Positions 8,166-17,749 are shown, numbered from the stretch's first letter. The stretch: 64,000 nucleotides of DNA from Caldilineales bacterium (GCA_024102915.1 JAGFJG010000157.1:1-64000), one strand, 5' to 3'. Program-made: numbers and translations. The notes: a model not told the origin generated them from the sequence alone.

Positions 8166-9383
8166 TTACAAACTCGCCATCGGCAAAAAATTCGCCGCTG
8201 GCTCTTCCACACCGTTCAATCGTGTTGGAATGGAGACGGGAGCGAGTTCGGCGGCGGTCATCACCCGGTCGAATCTGCGGACGGTGTTGTAGCGGCTGTC
8301 GCGCTGCGCGGGCGTGAACCCAGCCTGCCGGATCTGCTCGTGCAGGCGATGCACGCTCATGCGCGGCTCCTGCTCGGTGAAAGCCGACGCCTGGCTGACC
8401 ACGTTTTCTTCGAGCATGGTGCTGCCGAAGTCGTTAGCCCCGGCGAAAAGCGCGCGGCGGGCGGTGTCCAGGCCCTGGGTGGGCCAGCTTGCCTGGAAAT
8501 TGGTGAAATTGTCGAGATAGATGCGGGCGAAGGCGTTGGTGTGCAGGTATTCGTCGTAGTCCGCCCCGTAGTTAGCGCGGTGGCGGCTGCGGCCCAGGCT
8601 GTTGGTGTGGCTGAGTTGCGCCGTCCACATGATGAAGGCGGTGAAGCCGTTGCCGTGCGCGGCCAGCGATTCATCCTGCAGCTCGCGCAGGCGAGTGAGG
8701 CTGGCGACACGCTGTTCCCAGGTCTCGTCGAAACCGATGACCATGGTGGCGCTGGTGACCATGCCCAGGCGTTGGGCGATGCGCATGGCGTGCAACCATG
8801 CTGCGGTCTTCGTCTTTTTGGGAGCGATGCGGGCACGCACGGCATCGTCCAGGATTTCCGCCCCGCCGCCGGGCAGACCATCCAGTCCCGCCCGATTGAG
8901 CCGTGCCAAAACCTGCTCCATACTCAACCCTTCCAACCCAGCGATGTTCTCGATCTCGGAGGGACTGAAGCAATCCAACTCGATTTCGGGGTACGTGGAC
9001 TTGAGGAAACGCAGCATATCCTCGTACCACTCGATGCGAAGATCGGGGTTGTGGCCGCCCTGCATGAGGATGCGCGTGCCGCCCCAGGCCAGCAATTCCT
9101 CCACGCGTTCGCCAATTTGGCGCTTGCTCTGCACGTACACTTCGGGATGACCGGGCACGCGATAGAACGAGCAGAACTGGCAGTCGGTGGTGCAGGCGTT
9201 GGTGTAGTTGATGTTGCGATCCACAAGATAGGTGACCACGCCCGGCTCGGTTTTTCGCAGACGCAAGTCGTGGGCGATCTCCATCAGGCGGTTGGGATCA
9301 GCGTGCTGGTAGAGTTCAAGCCCTTCGGCGGGAGTGAGACGAATGCCGTCGGCAGCTTTTTGGAGGAGGTCGGTGGGGTTCAT
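8166..9383 (-). CDS. mqnC: Cyclic dehypoxanthinylfutalosine synthase MqnC
   Basis: Radical SAM enzyme that cyclises dehypoxanthine futalosine in menaquinone synthesis. The cluster motif is CTTDCQFC (Cys64, Cys68, Cys71), followed by ILMQGGHNPDLRIEWY and LDGLPGGGAEIL (near residue 180), which fit MqnC better than MqnE. Length 405 residues, slightly longer than the usual 360-390. It is the first Mqn gene on this strand, with the prenyltransferase, mqnE and mqnA following. MqnB and MqnD are not in the window, so the pathway is incomplete here and must be finished elsewhere. Confidence 0.92.
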   Translation of the reverse strand: MNPTDLLQKAADGIRLTPAEGLELYQHADPNRLMEIAHDLRLRKTEPGVVTYLVDRNINYTNACTTDCQFCSFYRVPGHPEVYVQSKRQIGERVEELLAWGGTRILMQGGHNPDLRIEWYEDMLRFLKSTYPEIELDCFSPSEIENIAGLEGLSMEQVLARLNRAGLDGLPGGGAEILDDAVRARIAPKKTKTAAWLHAMRIAQRLGMVTSATMVIGFDETWEQRVASLTRLRELQDESLAAHGNGFTAFIMWTAQLSHTNSLGRSRHRANYGADYDEYLHTNAFARIYLDNFTNFQASWPTQGLDTARRALFAGANDFGSTMLEENVVSQASAFTEQEPRMSVHRLHEQIRQAGFTPAQRDSRYNTVRRFDRVMTAAELAPVSIPTRLNGVEEPAANFLPMASL

Positions 9384-9402
9384 TGGAAATAGTGGAGGAT
9401 GG

Positions 9403-9474
9403 TATTGGATATTTGGTATCGGGTATTGGGAGCGTATGCAATATCGAATATCAAATACCCAATATCAAATGGTG
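9403..9474 (+). repeat. Gene-less inverted heptad pair upstream of mqnC
   Basis: The left arm has TATTGGA, TATTTGG, TATCGGG, TATTGGG (9403-9430). A 9-base centre follows, then the right arm AATATCG, AATATCA, AATACCC, AATATCA (9440-9467). The right arm is approximately the reverse complement of the left. It looks like an empty version of the arrays that enclose the four-helix-bundle genes. Confidence 0.85.
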
Positions 9475-9504
9475 AGATGAGTGTGGGCAAATATGTCGGA
9501 CGCC

Positions 9505-9966
9505 CTAAGCAAAACCACCGGCGGAATCGCCAATGCCAGATTCGGCGCGGGCTTTGAGGGCGGCGTTCATCTCCTCGAAGCCGCGCCGGGTGTCCGCGCC
9601 GGTCCGGCCCAGAATCAGTGAAACCAGGAAGCCGTTGAATTCCTCGCGTTGGGTGAAAAGGGTGGTTTCCGGCGTTTTGGCCTGAAGTTCGAAGATGTGT
9701 TCACCGTCGAAGATGCCGGGGAAGAAAAGACTGCCGAGCCAGCGAAATTCTTCGAGGGGTTTGAGCTTGGTAACGGTGGGCTTGAAAGTCATCGTGCGGC
9801 TGCCGGAAGCGCCCAAAAGTACTTTGAGAGGAGCGCCAATCGCAAGCTTGCCTTCAATCGACCGCACGAAAGGGTTCCAGTCAGGATAGGCGGCGAAGTC
9901 TGTCAAAACCCGCCAGACATCCGCAACGGGGGCGTCAATCGTGATCTCGGTCCGCAGTTCTTTCAT
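9505..9966 (-). CDS. SRPBCC (START-like) domain protein
   Basis: A 153-residue single-domain protein of the SRPBCC/Bet v1-like superfamily. It opens MKELRTEITIDAPVADVWRVLTDFAAYPDWNPFV, the standard first strand and helix, and has FRWLGSLFFPGIFDGEHIFEL in the middle, as in polyketide-cyclase/dehydrase-like members. It should have a hydrophobic ligand pocket; ligand unknown. ATG 9966 overlaps the stop of the upstream DUF697-like gene as ATGA, so the two are translationally coupled. Confidence 0.88.
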   Translation of the reverse strand: MKELRTEITIDAPVADVWRVLTDFAAYPDWNPFVRSIEGKLAIGAPLKVLLGASGSRTMTFKPTVTKLKPLEEFRWLGSLFFPGIFDGEHIFELQAKTPETTLFTQREEFNGFLVSLILGRTGADTRRGFEEMNAALKARAESGIGDSAGGFA

Positions 9967-11126
9967 GTTAGCGCGTTCTCCGGTTCGATGGTGGGAGTCA
10001 GATCGTGTTCGGTGAGGTCATACCCGCAACTGGAACAAAACTGGTCGCGTTTGCGCAGACGCTTCGAGCACTGCGGACAACGCCGGGCGGTTCGACGTGG
10101 GAGGGCGGGGCTGGGCAGCTTTGGTCGGGGCAGGCTGGGTCGCTCTTTGGGCAGATGCGCAGCCGCCCAATCCCGGCCTTCAACCAGCGCCTCGCGATAA
10201 AGCGCCTGCATACGCTCGCCCGTCAATTCCTCGCCATGCGCATACCAGGCGAAGGCCACCTTGCCCACGACGTAAGTCCCGGCGTAGGCGATGGCGATCT
10301 TGGGGACGATGCCGATGCCGGGGATGAACCCGACCAGAGTGCGGGCCAGTTGTCGCCAGACAAATCCGGCCCCCAACACGCCCGCAATCGGCGCAATCAT
10401 CTCCTGGATGCCGGAATTGTGTCCCAATGCCAGCGCCAGTTTGTAGGTCAGCAAGGCTTGATTCTTGCTGAGGATGATCATGTCGGCGGCGTTCAAAGGG
10501 ATGTTGAGGACGGGGACCATCTCGGCCACGCCGGTCGCCGCCGAATAGCTGGCGTTGGTCACGCAGGTATCCTTGATCAATTTGGCCGAGACGGCGGGAC
10601 ACAAGGCGGGCAGGAAATGCGCCAGGCGGATCATTTGGTCGGGCTGAGTGGAAAGAAGCGTGGGGATGAACTCGGCTTGTAATGGCGATTCGACCCGTGG
10701 GTCTATGGCGGTGAGGCGAGCGCCGCGCCACTGGTTCCATTGCAGGGTGGGCAATTGACCCTCGCCCGCGCCCAACATCTGTACGACCACCACGGTCTGG
10801 TCGGGGCGAATGCCGCGCAATCTAGCGAAAGCGGCCTGTTCCTTTTCCCAGACCCCATCCGCGGCCAGGACGATGAACGCCATTTCCGCTTTGGCGGCTT
10901 CGGCCAGTTCAGGTTCACTGGCAGGCAACGCATACAACCACATCGTTTGCGAGGCTGGCGTCTGCGTCTTCAGGTAGGGATTGGCGGCCAGTTCGTCTGC
11001 CAGCCAGTGCATGGCGGCAACGTCGCTGCCCAGGATCGCCACGCGCAACAGTTTCGCCGTCAGCCCGCGCAGTTCGGCGACATCGAATTCAGATAGGGTT
11101 GACCAGACGTTAGACAATGCAGACAT
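9963..11126 (-). CDS. DUF697-like protein with C-terminal zinc ribbon
   Basis: A 387-residue protein. Residues 20-160 resemble the core of a GTPase-like Rossmann domain (LRVAILGSD, FIVLAADGVWEKEQ, TVVVVQM) but lack a recognisable P-loop. Residues 180-310 contain the DUF697-type hydrophobic region found beside GTPases (AEMVPVLNIPLNAADMI, LVGFIPGIGIVPKIAIAYAGTYVVG). The C-terminus is a zinc ribbon with CPQC and CSSC pairs (residues about 350-372) after a Pro-rich linker. Family function is unclear. It is the first gene of a two-gene unit with the SRPBCC protein. Confidence 0.75.
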   Translation of the reverse strand: MSALSNVWSTLSEFDVAELRGLTAKLLRVAILGSDVAAMHWLADELAANPYLKTQTPASQTMWLYALPASEPELAEAAKAEMAFIVLAADGVWEKEQAAFARLRGIRPDQTVVVVQMLGAGEGQLPTLQWNQWRGARLTAIDPRVESPLQAEFIPTLLSTQPDQMIRLAHFLPALCPAVSAKLIKDTCVTNASYSAATGVAEMVPVLNIPLNAADMIILSKNQALLTYKLALALGHNSGIQEMIAPIAGVLGAGFVWRQLARTLVGFIPGIGIVPKIAIAYAGTYVVGKVAFAWYAHGEELTGERMQALYREALVEGRDWAAAHLPKERPSLPRPKLPSPALPRRTARRCPQCSKRLRKRDQFCSSCGYDLTEHDLTPTIEPENALT

Positions 11127-11140
11127 TTACAGATACTTGG

Positions 11141-11216
11141 AGATTGATGATTGGGGGATAAATTGAGGTTGTGCGGGGATCACACCGTCTTCGATATTCA
11201 AACTTCAATCATCGAC
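11141..11216 (+). repeat. Gene-less inverted heptad pair
   Basis: The left arm at 11140-11158 (TTGGAGA, TTGATGA, TTGGGGG-like units) and the right arm at 11195-11216 share an exact inverted octamer: GATGATTG at 11146-11153 and CAATCATC at 11206-11213. It lies in the 170-base gap between the DUF697-like gene and the GT-C gene. Confidence 0.55.
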
Positions 11217-11296
11217 CTATTATAACGGAAGAACTGCTCATCTGTCGTTGAATCTATCACAATGCGAGCGAAATGCCGCAGTTCCTAATCTGTCTC

Positions 11297-13117
11297 TTAC
11301 TCGTACTGAATACGGCCAATCGTCAAAAAGTCGCCGTCAGCGGACGGGCTGATGGGCAGCCAGTCGCCGCGGAAAGGACGCACGCCCAGCAACACGGTGA
11401 ACTCGCCGCTGCTGGCCGGGTCTGGTTCCAGCAGGTAGGGATCGGCGATGATTTCGCCCGGCTGCCAGCGGTCGGTAGCGTATCGCCCCTGGGCGGGGCT
11501 GTGATCCCATTCAGCGGCCAGCCAGCCGTCCTGATGGACGAGCCGAACGACCGGGCGCAGATCAGCAGCCAGGGGTTGGCTCGCCTGCCAGAGCAGGGTG
11601 ATGGGGATCGATTCGCCCTGTTTCAGGGGCGCAGGTGGCAGTTCGACAGAGATCAAATTCAGGCTGTCGCCGAAAGTGGCTCGCTGCTCGGCGGCTACGG
11701 TTCCGGGCGGGAACGCGGGTGCGGGCGGGGCGAAAGCCGGGCGCAGCGCCAACAGCAAGGCCAGCAACCCCGCCAGTCCGGCCAAAGCGATAAACCCGGC
11801 CGTCAATCTGGCCCAACCGATGCGACCTCGTCCCACCCATTCGGCGAACCCGGCCACGCCCACGCCCACCCACACGGCGATGGCGGCGATGGCGGGCCAC
11901 ATCAATCGCGCCTGATCCGTACCCAGCGCCACCGTGGAATATTGCACGATAGAGGCGAGCACAAGCAGCGGAGCCAGGGCGAGGAGTAGGAGAAAGAACA
12001 GAGGGCGGTGATCAGTAGTCAGTGGTGACTGCTTACCGCTCACTGTCAATTGTTTACTGTTTACTGTCCCATCGTCCATCGTCCATCGTCTCAACGCATA
12101 CACAATGCCAATGACAGCCGCCAACACAAACACTCCCGCCAACACATACGCCCATCCCGGCAGCCACACCTGACCCACCGGCCCAAATCGCCCCCAGAAA
12201 TAGCTGTAAAGTCCTTTCGCCAGCCACACCAGATCGGCAGCGGTGAGCGAAGCCAGGCGTTCGTCCACGGTCTGACGCACCAGTTCCCAGGCCAGGGGCG
12301 AGTTGTAGAGTTGCCAGTTGCGCAGCAGCCAGGGCGAAGCGATCAACAGGCCGAGCAACCAGACAAACAGGGCATAGCCCAACCCTTGCAGCCAGGCCCG
12401 AACGTCGTGTCGCTGCGGCCACATCGCTCCGGCAATAGCGATGGCGACCAGCGGCCACAAAGCCAGCGTGCCCACCTTCGATAGCAGCCCCAACCCCAAC
12501 ACGATGCCCAACCCGACCAGTCGCGCCCAACCGATGCCGCGCCAGATGATGCGAGCCATGAACAGCAAGACCAGCGCCCCGAACGCGCCCGCGGCATTGT
12601 CGTTGTTCATCGCCCCACTGATGTAAAGGAAGCCGGGCAGACCCATCAGAAACGCGGCTGCGATCAGGCCGATTTCCGGGCGTTTGGGGAAACACTCGCG
12701 ACCGAGTCGCCACGTCGCCCACAGCGTCACCGCGCCCAGGGCGACCGAAAACAGCCGGGCCAGGTGCAGGGCCAGCGCTCCGTCGCGCCAGGGCCACGAT
12801 TCCAGGGTGGTGTGAATGAAGAAGTTCGGGGGTGCGTCCGTGCCGAGGGGGAAGGCGTCGGGGTTGGCGCGCAGGAAATCGAAATCCATGCCCGTCCATC
12901 CCGCCAGCGCCGCCACAGCCGCGTGATAAAGCGGCGGATGTTTGCTCTGCGTGACCGCGGGGCCGACCGGCAGCGCCCGATTCTGGGCCAGATAGCGGGC
13001 ATAGGCGTAGTGGTCGGCCTCGTCTGGGGCTTCACCCAAAGGTTGGGCCACCGAGTAAGCCGTAGCCAGCACGAGATACAGGGCCAAGATGATCAAAAAG
13101 AAGCGACGTGCCAGCAT
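11297..13117 (-). CDS. GT39-like multi-pass membrane glycosyltransferase candidate
   Basis: A 606-residue membrane protein. The first lumenal loop has APDEADHYAYARYLAQ (near residue 32), the acidic motif expected after the first helix of GT-C enzymes such as PMT/ArnT relatives. About ten membrane segments follow, then a C-terminal soluble domain (residues about 460-606) containing RWQPGEIIADPYLL, also present in the two upstream paralogues. Donor and acceptor are unknown. Residues about 343-371 (WTMDDGTVNSKQLTVSG and on) are encoded by a heptanucleotide array and lie in a loop between helices. The ATG overlaps the preceding stop by one base (TGATG). Last gene of a three-gene unit. Confidence 0.82.
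   Translation of the reverse strand: MLARRFFLIILALYLVLATAYSVAQPLGEAPDEADHYAYARYLAQNRALPVGPAVTQSKHPPLYHAAVAALAGWTGMDFDFLRANPDAFPLGTDAPPNFFIHTTLESWPWRDGALALHLARLFSVALGAVTLWATWRLGRECFPKRPEIGLIAAAFLMGLPGFLYISGAMNNDNAAGAFGALVLLFMARIIWRGIGWARLVGLGIVLGLGLLSKVGTLALWPLVAIAIAGAMWPQRHDVRAWLQGLGYALFVWLLGLLIASPWLLRNWQLYNSPLAWELVRQTVDERLASLTAADLVWLAKGLYSYFWGRFGPVGQVWLPGWAYVLAGVFVLAAVIGIVYALRRWTMDDGTVNSKQLTVSGKQSPLTTDHRPLFFLLLLALAPLLVLASIVQYSTVALGTDQARLMWPAIAAIAVWVGVGVAGFAEWVGRGRIGWARLTAGFIALAGLAGLLALLLALRPAFAPPAPAFPPGTVAAEQRATFGDSLNLISVELPPAPLKQGESIPITLLWQASQPLAADLRPVVRLVHQDGWLAAEWDHSPAQGRYATDRWQPGEIIADPYLLEPDPASSGEFTVLLGVRPFRGDWLPISPSADGDFLTIGRIQYE
12007..12090 (+). repeat. Twelve-unit heptad array inside a coding region
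   Basis: Twelve consecutive 7-base units in one phase. The first nine are degenerate (AGTAGTC, ACTGTCA, ACTGTTT types) and the last three are identical (CATCGTC at 12070-12090). Length 84 bases, equal to 28 codons, so the host reading frame on the minus strand is kept. Confidence 0.87.
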
Positions 13118-15363
13118 CAGGGCGCCTGTACCTTTCCCAAATCGACCCGGCCATCGGGCGTGGGCGGATCGATCACAAGATTGCGCAGGCCGTCACCGGT
13201 CAGTTCATACATGCCCGCCCGCAAAGAGAGTTGCGATGTTGGATTTCCCTCAGGCAGAACCAGTCGATGCGTATCCACGATGATCTCGCCCGGCTGCCAG
13301 CGCGTGGTCGGCGTGAATCCGCCCACCGGATCGCCATCGTGCTGGGCGATGACCTGCTCGCCATTGTCGAGGGCATGAACAAAGGCTTTGTAATCGGTGG
13401 CGACTTCTCGCCGCGCCAACCAGTACAGCGTCACATCAAGGGTGTTCTCTGCGCCCCGCGCCGGCGACGCCTCCCAACCGATCAGTTGCACCACGTCTTC
13501 CATCTGGGCCTGCACCGGCTTGGGGATGCGGTTTTTTTGGCCGACGCCCAGGCTGTTCAGGGTCATGATCAGCGCCAGCACGAGCATTGCTACGGCGGCT
13601 ATGCGAAGGGAGCGGCGTTCGCGCCCCCAATACCAGGCCAGGACGCCCCAAACAATCGCAGACGCCAGCGAAATCAATGCGCCTAAAGTCCGGGCGGTTG
13701 TGCGACCAAAGTCGAAGCTGATCTGATGCGAACCCGCGGGGACAGTGATCGTGGCCAGCGCCAGGTCGCCGGAAGGATAAATGCTCGCAGCCGTGCCGTC
13801 GATGGCTGCGTTCCATCCCGGTTGGGTGAATTGATGCAGGCGGAGTTCCAGATTGGCCGGGGTCGAGATGTCGAGATTGATGCCGTCGTAGCTGACCCCG
13901 GTCACCCTGGCCCGAATGGGGCCGGGCAAGGCCGCGCCGTCGGCGGCGTCCGGCTTCGAGTGACCGATCTCCCAGCGCTGTGCAGTCACGGCCAGCGGCA
14001 GAAACTCGCCCGCCCAGGTGGCTCCGACCTGCCCGTTGGCTGCGTCCTCCGCCCACATGCGTTGCGGCGACCAGGCTTCGGCGGCGGAGATGGATAGATT
14101 TTGCACGGGCAGCCGGGGCAGCGCCGTCAGCAGCGCCAGAAAGATGACGCCTGCCAGCAAATAGCTGGGCCTGATTCGAGGCAGCAGTACAGGCAGTGCG
14201 CTCACGGCGACCGCCAGTCCCACCGCTGCCAGCAAGAGAAAACGCCAGGGGAATTGCAGGTGGCCGAGGACAGGCGCAAGCAGTCGCCAGAGGAATAGCG
14301 AGAGGGTGGTGGTCATGAAAATGGCGACCACGGTCAACCCGATGTGAAAAGCCAGGATCGGCGTGTTGGCCGGTTGCCGCCGCTGACGCCAGCGCCAAAT
14401 CAGCAAGCTGATGACGCTGATGAACATAATCACCGCAAACCAGTTCAACGGATAGGTTTCGGCTGCGCCCGATTCGCCATGATAAGCGTAAAATATCGAG
14501 TTGGAAATCAGTCTGAGTGCGCTCAGAGCATGACTTCCAAAACCCTCCGAGGGGCCGATGGCGAGACCGACCGAACCGCTTTCGACCAGCACCGGCAGCC
14601 AGTAGAAGGCGCTCAATCCCAAGGCCAACAACAGCGCGCCGGCCGCCGGGAGCAATCTGCGCCAGCGGTTCGTGCAGGCCGCTAATAACAGCAAGTAAAC
14701 GGCTGTGACCGGGACCATGAGCAGGGCGGTGAGGTTGTGGGTGAGGACGAGGGCAGCGTAAGCGAGGGCGGCGAGAAGGAAGGGAATTGCGGATTCTTGG
14801 GGAATGCGAGACCGGTTCGAAATACCGAAGGCGGCAGTGAAAGTCCAGAGGATGAGCGGCGGGAAGATGAAAGCCATGAGTTCGGGGACGGCCCCGCGCG
14901 CGTAGGCATCGGCGAGGTGGTATGGGAAATAGGTGTATGTGATGGCGGCCAGCAGTCCCGCCCACGGCCCCCACAGCCAATTCACATAGCCGTACATCGC
15001 CAGCGCCGCCAACACAAATCCCAGGGCGATGGTCAGCTCGACGGCAACGACCGGGTTGAATCCCGCCAGAGCCAGCATGGCCGCGGGCCAGTAGCTCAGC
15101 GGTGCGTAGAAATTGAGGATCGCCTGCCCATACCCGAACCCGAACTCCGGGAAAAGCCGCGGGTGCAGCACGCCCTGTGCCCAGGCATTGGCGAGAGCGA
15201 CACCGCGATATAGATGGAACGTGCCGTCGTAGGAAATGAAAAAGCCGCTGCGAATCAGTGGGACCAGCGCCGGAATCAGTAAAAGCAACAGCCCGGCAAT
15301 GAACAGGCTCTGGCGGCGTCCGTGGGCGGCCATATCAGCTTTTTCGGCGGGAATGGCGGTCAT
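13117..15363 (-). CDS. Large membrane protein, 6-PTPS-related domain family
   Basis: A 748-residue membrane protein of the PF10131 type (PTPS-related membrane region), probably a GT-C-like transferase of cell-surface polymers; function unproven. The N-terminal DGTFHLYRGVALANAWAQG and GYGQAILNFYAPLSYWPA motifs (residues about 45-90) match its upstream paralogue's DGMHHLFRVA and GYGAPVLNFYNPLSYY. A C-terminal soluble domain (LDVTLYWLARREVATDYKAF, RWQPGEIIVDTHRL) is shared by all three genes of the cluster. I place the start at ATG 15363, four bases after the upstream stop, with GAGGG just before it. Its 3' end overlaps the next gene by one base. Confidence 0.83.
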   Translation of the reverse strand: MTAIPAEKADMAAHGRRQSLFIAGLLLLLIPALVPLIRSGFFISYDGTFHLYRGVALANAWAQGVLHPRLFPEFGFGYGQAILNFYAPLSYWPAAMLALAGFNPVVAVELTIALGFVLAALAMYGYVNWLWGPWAGLLAAITYTYFPYHLADAYARGAVPELMAFIFPPLILWTFTAAFGISNRSRIPQESAIPFLLAALAYAALVLTHNLTALLMVPVTAVYLLLLAACTNRWRRLLPAAGALLLALGLSAFYWLPVLVESGSVGLAIGPSEGFGSHALSALRLISNSIFYAYHGESGAAETYPLNWFAVIMFISVISLLIWRWRQRRQPANTPILAFHIGLTVVAIFMTTTLSLFLWRLLAPVLGHLQFPWRFLLLAAVGLAVAVSALPVLLPRIRPSYLLAGVIFLALLTALPRLPVQNLSISAAEAWSPQRMWAEDAANGQVGATWAGEFLPLAVTAQRWEIGHSKPDAADGAALPGPIRARVTGVSYDGINLDISTPANLELRLHQFTQPGWNAAIDGTAASIYPSGDLALATITVPAGSHQISFDFGRTTARTLGALISLASAIVWGVLAWYWGRERRSLRIAAVAMLVLALIMTLNSLGVGQKNRIPKPVQAQMEDVVQLIGWEASPARGAENTLDVTLYWLARREVATDYKAFVHALDNGEQVIAQHDGDPVGGFTPTTRWQPGEIIVDTHRLVLPEGNPTSQLSLRAGMYELTGDGLRNLVIDPPTPDGRVDLGKVQAP

Positions 15364-15367
15364 GCCC

Positions 15368-17629
15368 TCAGTATATCTCGATTCCGCCCAATTGTGCCCG
15401 ATTGTCGGGCGTTTGCGGGATGGCGAGATTGGCCGGACCATCTCCTGTTAGCTCATACATTCCCGCGGCCATGGCATACGATCCGGGAACATAGCCGGGC
15501 GGCAGGGGAATGCGATGGCGGTCGATGATGAGCTCGCCGGGCTGCCAGCGCGTCGTCGGCGTGTACCCGCCCACGGGGTCGCCGTCGTGCTGGGCGACGA
15601 CCTGGCCGGAACCATCCATGAGATGGACAAAAGCCTTGTAATCCACGTCGGATTGGCGCAGTGCCAGCCAGTACAGGGTCACGTCCAGGGCGTCGGCGGC
15701 GGGGATCGGAGTCGCTTCCCAGGCCAGCAGTTGGGCGAAGTCAGAGAGTTGGGTCTGCACGGGCGCGGGGGTTCGGGATTCCCTGCCCACACCGGCGGCA
15801 TTGACCCCGGCCAGCAGAGCCAATCCCACCAACAGAATGGCGACCGCGCGCAAAACTCGTCCGCCCGGCCAGGCCAGAAAGAGCAGGATGACGGTCGAAA
15901 GCAACGAAATCACCGCCGCAATCGTGCGAGTGCGCGTCGATTCAAAGGCGATGCGGATGGTGTGCTCGCCGGCCGGAATTTCCGCTGTGACCAGTCCCAT
16001 GTCGCCGGAGGCCACAGTGGGAACGGGCCGGCCATCAACGCGTACCTGCCAGCCGGGGAAATAGAATGCGTGATAACGGAGCGGCCACGGCTCCGTGTTC
16101 GCTGCGGCGAACTCGATCCGATCTGGCCCGACCGACGTGAGCGTGACCTCTGGCGCCGCGATGGCCTCACCCGCCGATGGCTGCTCCGGTCTCCGCCCTA
16201 ACGCCCAGCGTTGTTCCCGCACCCCCGCCGGGATGAACTCCCCGCCCCAGGTCGTGCCCGCCTGCCCGGTCGCCGTGTCCATTTCCCACATGCGTTCAGC
16301 GGTGACATCACGGTTGGCGAGGGTCAGAGGTTGCAGGTTGAGGGCAGACAATGTGGTCAGGGCAAGCGAAAGCAAGATGAAGCCGGAAACGATGACAATC
16401 GCCAGGGTGCGATTGCGCCCGTTGGGAATGGAGTCGAACGGTAGGGCCAGGACGCTGAGCGAAATGCCGAATGTCGCCATGCCGAAAAATCGCCAGGGAA
16501 ATTGCATGGGGGCCAGCAACCGTGCCAGCGCATCCCAAAGCGGTTGCGAGATACCAAGAGTCATAAATAGGGCGACGAGTGTAACCAATCCGCCAAAAAG
16601 GGCCGTTTCCGCCGCCGTGGGAATAATGTTATTCGCCCCGTTTCCACGCCGACGCGCCACGCGTACAATGGAAAAGCCCAAACACATGATCAGCAGCAGG
16701 AAAGGAATGAAGCCGAGGGCAAAGTAGCTGGGGTCCAGTTCACCGGTCGTGAAATCATAACGCAGCCCGCCGATCATCTGGCCCAGGCGCATGAGATGCT
16801 GGCGATAACCGGTTGAAATCCCACCCGCGCCCAGTCCGGCGAACTGCTGCTCGCGAAGAAGCGGCAGCCAGAAAAAGGCGCTCAGCCCCGCTGCCAGCAA
16901 GCCGCCCAGACCAGACCACAGCAGCACCCGCCAATCGTGCGCCCGCGCCGCCAGCCAGATTAGGTACGCTAAGGCGAACGGCGCAAACATCACGGCGCTG
17001 AAAGAATGGGTGAGGAGTAATCCCGCCCAGAACAGGGCAAAGAGGGTGATCTGCGGTCGGGCGGAACGACCTGTCGCCACCGCAATCGTCAGGCGGTCGG
17101 CGGCCAACAATATGAGCGGATACCAGATGAAGGCGACATGTTCGGCCAGGGCCGCCCGCGTGTAAAGATCGACGGCGCGGTAAGGCAGGTAGAGATAGAC
17201 TAGCGCCGCCAGCAACGCCAGCGGCCATTGCGCCCTTTGCCTGGCATAAACAAAGAGGGCCGCGGCGGAGAGAATCGCCGCCAAGAGCATCGCCCCTTTC
17301 AGCGCCGTCAGCGGCCCCAACAGCGTGAACGGCAAGGCCAGATAGTAGCTGAGCGGGTTATAGAAATTGAGGACCGGCGCGCCGTAGCCAAAAGAAAAAT
17401 CCCCGAACCAGCGCGGGAACAACATGCCCGCATTCACATATTGGCCCAATGCAGCCACACGGAAGAGATGGTGCATGCCATCGCCGGATTGCCAGAATCC
17501 GGGCGGCAGTAATCGCCCAGGCAGAGGCAAAGCCAGTAAAACGAGAAGCGCCCATGGAATAAAGCCCCGCATCATCAGGCGAGGGCTTGCGGGTGAAGGT
17601 GCGTTTTCGGCTAAGCCAGAAGATTGCAT
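15368..17629 (-). CDS. Large membrane protein, 6-PTPS-related domain family (paralogue)
   Basis: A 753-residue protein, clearly a tandem paralogue of the following gene. It has the same N-terminal acidic loop (SGDGMHHLFRVAALGQY), the GYGAPVLNFYNPLSYY motif, a dozen membrane segments, a periplasmic-side domain (near residues 480-560) and the closing domain LDVTLYWLALRQ then HDGDPVGGYTPTTRWQPGE. It is the first gene of a tightly packed three-gene unit (spacing 4 bases, then a 1-base overlap). It is divergent from the radical SAM genes across a 346-base gap. Likely role in envelope glycan or lipid assembly, by family analogy only. Confidence 0.83.
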   Translation of the reverse strand: MQSSGLAENAPSPASPRLMMRGFIPWALLVLLALPLPGRLLPPGFWQSGDGMHHLFRVAALGQYVNAGMLFPRWFGDFSFGYGAPVLNFYNPLSYYLALPFTLLGPLTALKGAMLLAAILSAAALFVYARQRAQWPLALLAALVYLYLPYRAVDLYTRAALAEHVAFIWYPLILLAADRLTIAVATGRSARPQITLFALFWAGLLLTHSFSAVMFAPFALAYLIWLAARAHDWRVLLWSGLGGLLAAGLSAFFWLPLLREQQFAGLGAGGISTGYRQHLMRLGQMIGGLRYDFTTGELDPSYFALGFIPFLLLIMCLGFSIVRVARRRGNGANNIIPTAAETALFGGLVTLVALFMTLGISQPLWDALARLLAPMQFPWRFFGMATFGISLSVLALPFDSIPNGRNRTLAIVIVSGFILLSLALTTLSALNLQPLTLANRDVTAERMWEMDTATGQAGTTWGGEFIPAGVREQRWALGRRPEQPSAGEAIAAPEVTLTSVGPDRIEFAAANTEPWPLRYHAFYFPGWQVRVDGRPVPTVASGDMGLVTAEIPAGEHTIRIAFESTRTRTIAAVISLLSTVILLFLAWPGGRVLRAVAILLVGLALLAGVNAAGVGRESRTPAPVQTQLSDFAQLLAWEATPIPAADALDVTLYWLALRQSDVDYKAFVHLMDGSGQVVAQHDGDPVGGYTPTTRWQPGELIIDRHRIPLPPGYVPGSYAMAAGMYELTGDGPANLAIPQTPDNRAQLGGIEIY

Positions 17630-17749
17630 GGGGTCCCGTTGATGGCCAATTCAGTCACTCCGCTCAACGCGGCTGTCGCGAAAAGCTATCACACCGCAAC
17701 AGGGCAGTCAAAAGCGAAAGCCGGGCGAGATGGGCGGCGAGCCAATAAT

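Noticed and set aside
5872-9392. Long open frames on the strand opposite mqnE and mqnC (5872-7158 and 8106-9392)
   Set aside because: They mirror well-identified radical SAM genes in GC-rich DNA, have low-complexity composition and match no family.
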